From positions 26,535,977 to 26,599,976 of the forward strand of contig NC_089275.1 of the NCBI RefSeq assembly GCF_963678975.1: a stretch of 64,000 nt of DNA, written 5' to 3'. Below the pieces are notes generated by a model, which saw only the letters and a list, made by a program, of their open reading frames with translations, was not told the DNA's origin and did no database searches. The first letter of the stretch is position 1. Each line of letters starts with the position of its first letter. Shown piece by piece: positions 57,986-64,000 of this stretch. Made by a program: the position numbers and the translations under genes. This stretch comes from Dysidea avara. Lineage: Eukaryota > Porifera > Demospongiae > Dictyoceratida > Dysideidae.

Positions 57986-58407
57986 GTATATAGTGAGTTT
58001 TGATTACTCAACATGATGGTAATAATTGTTAAATAACATTTTAATATACATGTACAGTAGCTAAACAAATCTTCTCTTTCATAATCCTCATTCCTGTAGA
58101 AAAGAAAAGACAAGTTAAAAGAAATATCCAAAGCTGGCCATAGGCTGGCTTTAGGTATGAAATTACAAGAAGAAGTGGTATCTAATCCCAAAACAGCCAA
58201 GCTGTAAAAGGATGTGGCCTCCAAAAAAACTAGGGTGAAAAAAGATGTGGAATCCAAGGTGGTGGCCAAGGAATGGCTGCGATCGATGGTAGGTTAATGG
58301 CACAAAATTTAATAAAGAAAATTTAGGTGAATTTGGTGCTGAATCCTAGTGAAACTTAGAGGAGGCAACACAAATTCACCTGGATTATCGTTATTAAATT
58401 TTTTGAA
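57986..58407 (-). mobile_element. Composite element head, reversed (unit of array 4)
   Basis: Minus orientation. The linker (58085-58185) and the first arm with CCAAAACAGCCAAGCTGTAA (58190 on) run to a loop near 58340; the second arm is cut off at about 58407, where array 5 begins. Array 5, belonging to the next unit, thus abuts the broken head. Confidence 0.75.
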
Positions 58408-59745
58408 AATGACAATTCAGCTACAATCAAGTAGAACAGCTACAAACATTAATTTTTTGGAAAGTTCAGCTACAAACAAGTCACCCAGTAGAGTTCAGCT
58501 ATGAACAAGTCATCCAGTAGGAAGTTCAGGTAAAAAAGTCACACTGTAGAGAGTTCATGCAACTACAAACAAATTACCCTGTGGAGAGATCAGCTAGAAA
58601 TAAGTCACCTGTAGAGTTCAGTTACAAACAAATCATCCAGTAGATAGTTCAGCTACAAAAAAATCACCCTATAGGGAGTTCAGCTACAAACAAGTCACCC
58701 AGTAGAGAGTTTGGCCACAAAAGTCACACTGTAGAGAATTCATCTACAAAAAAAGTCACCCTATAGAGAGTTCAGCTATAAACCAATCATCCTGTGGAAA
58801 GTTCAGCTACAAGTAAGTCATCCAGTAGATAGTTCAGGTACAAAAAGTCACACTGTAGAGAGTTCAGCTACAAAAAATCACCTCGTGGAGAGCTCAGCTT
58901 ATTATTAGCCACCCTGTAGATAGTTCAGCACATCTTTAGAGCCTGTAGAGGGTTCAGCTACCAACAAAACACCCTGTGGAGAGTTCAGCTGCAAACAAGC
59001 CATCCTGTAAAAAGTCCAGCTACAAGCAAGTCACCCAGTAGAGAATTCAGCTACAAACAAGTCATACAGTAGAGAGTTGTTACAAAATGTCACACTGTAG
59101 TGAGTTCAACTACAAAATAAGTTACCCAGTATAGAGTTCATCTACAAACAAGTCACCCTGTAGAGAGTTCAGCTACAAAGTAGTTACCCGGTTCAGCTAC
59201 AAACAAGTCACCCCATAGAGAATTCAGTTACAAACAAGTCACCTCAGCTACAAATATCTCACCCAGTAGAGATTCCAGCAACAAACACATCACCCAGTAG
59301 AGAGTTCAGCTATGAACAAGTCGCCCAGTAGAATTCAGCTACAACATATCACTCATTAGAGAATTCAGCTACAAACAAATCACTGAGTAGAGAGTTTAGC
59401 TACAAGCATGCCATCCAAAAACATGTCACCTGTGGAGTTCAGTGACAAACAGGTCACCCTGTAGAGAGTTTAGTTACAAAAAGTCACACTCTAGAGAGTC
59501 AGCTACAAACAAGTCACACAGTAGAGTGTTCAGCTACAAACAAGCTACCCTGTAGAGAGTTCAGCTACAAAATAATCACCACATAGAGATTTCAAACAAT
59601 CACTCTGTGGAGAGTTTAAGTACAAACAAATCACCCTGTAGAAAGTTCAGCTATAAGCTAGTCACTCGTAGAGAATTCAACTTCAAACAAGTTACTGAGT
59701 AGAGCATTCAGCTATGAACAACTCACCTGGTAGTAGATTAAAGTA
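58408..59745 (-). repeat. ~31-bp minisatellite array 5
   Basis: Minus orientation; dominant unit GAGTTCAGCTACAAACAAGTC followed by ACCCTGTAGA. More homogeneous in the CAGCTACAAACAAGT variant than array 4. Confidence 0.95.
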
Positions 59746-59919
59746 ACTATAACTAGTTACATAGTAATTTGTACAAGGAATAACTGTCCAAAATTGTAAC
59801 AACTTAGATAGTCACATTTACTGTTAGCTTGCTGAAAAAGTTTATTTACATAAAAGTTTGTAAATAATAAAATGTAATGTATGTTCAACTCTGCAACTGC
59901 TTTACATCGTGTTTCTCTT

Positions 59920-60341
59920 TCCTGTAGTAAAGAAAAAAGACAGGTAAAAGGAAGCCCATAGCTGGCCATGGCCTGCTTTGGAGTACAAATACAAAAAGAA
60001 GTGATATTCAATCCAAAACAACTAAGTTGTAAAAAAAGGGTGCGGCTCCCAAAGTGCCATAGTTAAAAAGATGGGAAATCCAAGTTGGTAATCAAGAAAT
60101 GGCTGTAATGGTAAGTAAATGGCAAAAATTTAATAATGACAATTCAGGTGAATTCGTTGCCAAGTCCTAGTGAAACTTGGAGGAGGCAGTACAAATTCAG
60201 CTGAGCTGTCATTATTAAAATTTTTGCTGTTTACCTACCATCACAGCAATTTCTTGGCTGCCAACTTGGATTTCACATCTTTTTTCACCATGGCTTTTTG
60301 GGGGCTGCACCTTTTTTACAGCTTGGCTGTTTTGGATTAGA
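59920..60341 (-). mobile_element. Composite element head and linker, reversed (unit of array 5)
   Basis: Foldback 60005-60341 with linker 59920-60004. On the minus strand it starts TCTAATCCAAAACAGCC directly after host A (complement of 60342). The empty site is preserved at 37865/37866. Confidence 0.85.
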
Positions 60342-61856
60342 TTTCTCTACCTTATAATTATTATGTTACACCTACATACCATCACATTATATCAGTCAAC
60401 ATATCCATGTTTGTACAGTCTGTCTAGCACTGGCATTATCTAATTGTGGTTTTTCCCATGCGTATTTTCTTTGATCAAACCTCTAACCCAGACAATAACT
60501 TTTAAGCACATGATGTAGAAAAGTATCTTATAAACAAGCTGTGAAAACGTCAAGAACAGAAATTCCCTACGGAAGGCATTTCAAGCGTAAATCTTGTAGA
60601 CTCTATTTAGTGCCACACACCACTCAGTGTATTGCAATCATTTTAACCTTTGTGACTTATCCCCACAATGAATTAAGAAATGTGAAAACTTCTGGTAGTC
60701 TTCAAACAGGCTGAACAGCCTTATTACACCCACCCACCCCATGCACAAGCAGTCACTTGCATCGTGGCTTTCATTATGCATGTTAAACAATGCGCATATA
60801 ACATAACAAACATCACATTAATTGTTTCTGATATTAACATCCAATGAAGCAGTGGGATAGTGACGTAACCTAGAAATTCAGGAAATATTCAAGATAATAC
60901 AATATTCCTTAGTGTGTAGGAAATTCATGACACCCTTGATGTCACTTCGCTCTACGTACACATAATTGAGAACTACAAAAAGAATACATGTATACATGCA
61001 TAAAACAATTCTTCTGTATAAGTCAACTGACCTGAAATTCATCACACTCTTTCATCTGATTTCCTGTATGATTTCAAGTTACGCATGACCACATCCAACT
61101 GTACGTAAACTGCTATAACCAGATAGCCTGCAAAAATCAACAAGTAGGAATTAAATATATACATGTGCCTAAAACCTGGGTACTGGAAAATATCACTGTA
61201 ACCACGACATTTACAAGATTTATAATATTTACAGTATTACATTTCCGGGATTTACAAGTTGACCAGGGTATAAGTTTGGTCCCATCATAACACTATGCCT
61301 GATTCTGGAAATTCAGATCTGAGATATTAAACAACTATATTCCTTAGTACGTAGACTAACCTGGAAATTCACAATGCCCTTGATGTCACTACAGTCCATG
61401 TACAGTTGACAATAATTGATAACTGCAAAAGAAAGATAATACAATTCCTTTGTATGTAAACTGACTTGAAATTCACAACACTCTTTGAACGGAGTTCCTG
61501 TATGGTCCCAAGTTATGTATGACCACACCCAACTGCTAGTGGATACCCAGATGGCTTGCAAAAATCAACAAGTGGGCATAAAATTTGGGTACTGGAAAAT
61601 ATCACTGATGATAAGCACACGACCATTGAAATCCAGTTACAACGTGACAAATGTTTATTACTCATGCTTTTCTCTCAAGACATGAACTGCCATTTTAAAA
61701 TTCAATAATTAATCCATGTATCAAGTGTGTCCACTTGAGGTGTTACAGGGACTCTCAAAGAGATTTCCCCAAATAGATCACGTGATAATTGTCAGTCTGA
61801 TTGTTCCTATTCTTAATCATGGTTCTACAATGCGGTATGTGTACTGTAATATAGTA
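60342..61856 (-). other. Duplicated block B with small exon-like repeats
   Basis: Paralog of 37866-40781, shortened internally. Minus-strand exon-like units: 61554-61466 (open, ending HTGTPFKECCEFQ, then GTCAGT), 61422-61361 (INYCQLYMDCSDIKGIVNFQ, then GTTAGT), and the 60970 region (SDIKGVMNF). The peptide SD-I/M-KG-V-NFQ recurs in both blocks with nucleotide differences, suggesting former or present coding. Function unknown. Bounded on both sides by composite elements pointing away from it. Confidence 0.55.
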
Positions 61857-64000
61857 TCTAATCCAAAACAGCCAAGCTGTAAAAAAAGAGTGCGGCCCTC
61901 AGAAAGGCTATGGTGAAAAAAGATGTGAAATCCAAGGTGGCGGCCAAGAAATGGCTGTGATGGTAGGTTAATGGTAAAAAATTTAATAACAACAATTCAG
62001 GTGAATTTCATGCTGCTTGGTCTTGGCACAAAATTCACCTGAATTGTCATTATTAAAATTTTTACCATTAACCTACCATCACAGCCATTTCTTGGCCGCC
62101 ACCTTGGATTTCACAGCTTTTTTCACCATAGCCTTTCTGAGGGCCGCACTCTTTTTTTACAGCTTGGCTGTTTTGGATTAGATTTCACTGCTTTTTGTAT
62201 TTGTATACCCCAAAGCCGGCCTATGGCCCGCTTTAGGGCTTTATAACCTATTATTTTTTTCTTTACCACAGGGAGAAGAAAAAATGAAGCAGGGTGATTT
62301 CTTTGTAGCTGACCTCTCTGCAAGATGATCCTTTTAGCTGATCTCTCTACTGGATGACTTGTTTGTAGCTGAACTCTCTACAGGGTGATTTGTTTGTAGC
62401 TGAACTCTCTACAAGGTAACTTCTTCTAGCTGATCTTTCTACAGGGTGATTTGTTTGTAGCTGAATTCTCTACAGGGCGATTTTTTTGCAGCTGAACTGC
62501 TGAACTCTCTATGGGTGGCTTGTGTCTAGCTGATTTCTTTACAGGGTGACTTGTTTCTAGCTGAACTCTCTACAAGGTAACTTCTTCTAGCTGATCTTTC
62601 TACAGGGTGATTTGTTTGTAGCTGAATTCTCTACAGGGCGATTTTTTTGCAGCTGAACTGCTGAACTCTCTACAGGGTGGCTTGTGTCTAGCTGATTTCT
62701 CTACAGGGTGACTTGTTTCTAGCTGAACTCTCTACAAGGTAACTTCTTCTAGCTGATCTTTCTACAGGGTGATTTGTTTGTAGCTGAATTCTCTACAGGG
62801 CGATTTTTTTGCAGCTGAACTCTCTATGGGTGGCTTGTGTCTAGCTGATTTCTCTACAGGGTGACTTGTTTCTAGCTGAACTCTCTACAAGGTAACTTCT
62901 TCTAGCTGATCTTTCTACAGGGTGATTTGTTTGTAGCTGAATTCTCTACAGGGCGATTTGTTTGCAGCTGAACTCTCTACATGGTAGTTTCTTTGTAGCT
63001 GAACTCTCTACAATGTAACTTCTTCTAGCTGAAATCTCTACAGGGTGACTTGTTTGTTTGTAGCTGAACTCTCTACAGGGTGATTTGTTTGCAGCTGAAC
63101 TCTCTACATGGTAGTTTCTTTGTAGCTGACTCTCTACAATGTAACTTCTTCTAGCTGAACTCTCTACAGGCTGGCTTGTTTCTAGCTGATCTCTCTACAG
63201 GGTGACTTGTTTCTAGCTGAACTCTCTACAGGGTGATTTGTTTGTAGATGAACTCTCTACAAGGTAGCTTCTTCTAGCTGATCTTTCTACAGGGTAATTT
63301 GTTTGTAGCTGAATTCTCTACAGGGCGATTTGTTTGCAGCTGAACTCTCTACATGGTAGTTTCTTTGTAGCTGAACTCTCTACAATGTAACTTCTTCTAG
63401 CTGAACTCTCTACAGGATGACTTGGTTCTAGCCGATCTCTGTACAGGGTGACTTGTTTCTAGCTGAACTCTCTACAGGTGATTTGTTTGCAGCTGAACTC
63501 TCTTACATGGTGGTTTCTTTGTAGCTGAACTCTCTACAAGGTGACTTCTTCTAGCTGATCTCTCTACAGGATGACTTGTTACTAACTGAACTCTCTACAG
63601 TGTGATCTGTTCATAGCGGAACTTTTACTGGGTGATTTGTTTGTAGCTAAACTCTTTGCATGATTGTTTCTTTGTAACTGAACTCTCTACAAGGTAACTT
63701 CTTCTAGCTGATCTCTCTACAGGGCAATTTGTTTGTAGCTGAATTCTCTACAGGGTGATTTGTTTGAGCTGAACTCTCTACATGATGGCTTCTTTGTAGC
63801 TGAACTCTCTATTAGGTACCATCTTCCAGCTGATCTGACTACAGGGTGACTTGTTTGTAGCTGAATTCCCTACAGAATAACTTGCAATGTAATATAACTG
63901 AGTAAATTACAAATGTAGCTGAATGCTTTATTAGGGTGACTGTTCTATTAGAGTATCTCGATCTCGCATTTGCTGCACGTAGTTGCCTTTCGAATCATAA
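61857..64000 (+). mobile_element. Composite satellite-carrying element copy, runs off the window
   Basis: Host A at 61856, start TCTAATCCAAAACAGCCAAG; foldback head 61857-62183 with arms of ~150 bp; linker to ~62285; array 62290-63905; tail from 63906 (CTGTTCTATTAGAGTATCTC) to the window end. The empty site is preserved at 40781/40782. Confidence 0.85.
62290..63905 (+). repeat. ~31-bp minisatellite array 6 with higher-order repeats
   Basis: Same monomer. A higher-order block of about 160 bp (marker CTACAGGGCGATTTTTTTGC at about 62471, 62633 and 62796) is repeated three times with few changes, indicating recent local amplification. Confidence 0.95.

Noticed and set aside
61716-62323. Mirror ORFs sharing SNPKQPSCKKRVRPSERLW in the foldback head
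   Set aside because: The same peptide appears on opposite strands because the arms are inverted; foldback DNA, not a gene.

Overview
This 64 kb window is eukaryotic, almost certainly metazoan, DNA made up largely of mobile elements. The evidence is: spliceable coding pieces with GT/AG sites, a phase 1-1 EGF exon, and animal-type piggyBac, hAT, Ty3/gypsy and Ngaro-like (tyrosine-recombinase) elements. There is no bacterial gene organisation, rRNA or CRISPR. A sponge or other early-branching invertebrate is my impression from the repeat style only (low confidence). No complete host gene is visible; the best host-gene candidate is one EGF exon near 35.4 kb.

The window is organised by a recurrent composite element, seen six times: (+) at 1-1811, 11491-15503, 18161-21580 and 61857-end; (-) with 5' ends at about 58390 and at 60341. 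It has a fixed order: a ~320-bp foldback head starting TC and preceded by A; a ~100-bp linker; a 1.2-2.6 kb array of a ~31-bp minisatellite; and, in (+) copies, a conserved ~0.9 kb tail ending in a perfect 7-bp stem-loop followed by TTGA and usually T. A paralogous duplication (37866-40781 versus 60342-61856) supplies two empty insertion sites, both an A-T dinucleotide. The pattern resembles a rolling-circle (Helitron/Helentron-like) non-autonomous element carrying satellite DNA, but the TTGA end is not the canonical CTRR.

1-8.6 kb: copy 1 of the composite element, whose tail is split by a 6.75 kb element with ~0.6 kb terminal inverted repeats and a perfect 9-bp target duplication. 8.9-11.5 kb: a decayed hAT transposase gene split by a small TIR element. 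11.5-21.6 kb: two more composite elements. 24-28 kb: a tRNA-derived SINE and a three-level nest (foldback > hAT-type > Harbinger-like) with remnants of a spliced gene in the innermost element. 29-43 kb: isolated TIR/foldback elements, several with clear target duplications, the EGF exon, and a region of small exon-like repeats. 43.4-44.3 kb: a broken Ty3/gypsy integrase.

44,982-55,679 (minus strand) is a nearly complete Ngaro-type retrotransposon: A1 - gag - RT/RNase H - tyrosine recombinase - B1 - A2 - B2 split direct repeats. Its B1 repeat is interrupted by a full-length piggyBac element (46208-49785, TTAA duplication) with a four-exon transposase whose catalytic DDD is intact but whose cysteine-rich C-terminus is out of frame. 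Its pol is broken by a hAT MITE with an 8-bp target duplication, a stop and frameshifts; gag has lost its ATG and carries an internal TAG; the recombinase ORF is intact. 55.7-64 kb is satellite-bearing composite elements in both orientations, including a long near-perfect palindrome at 55,680-56,060.
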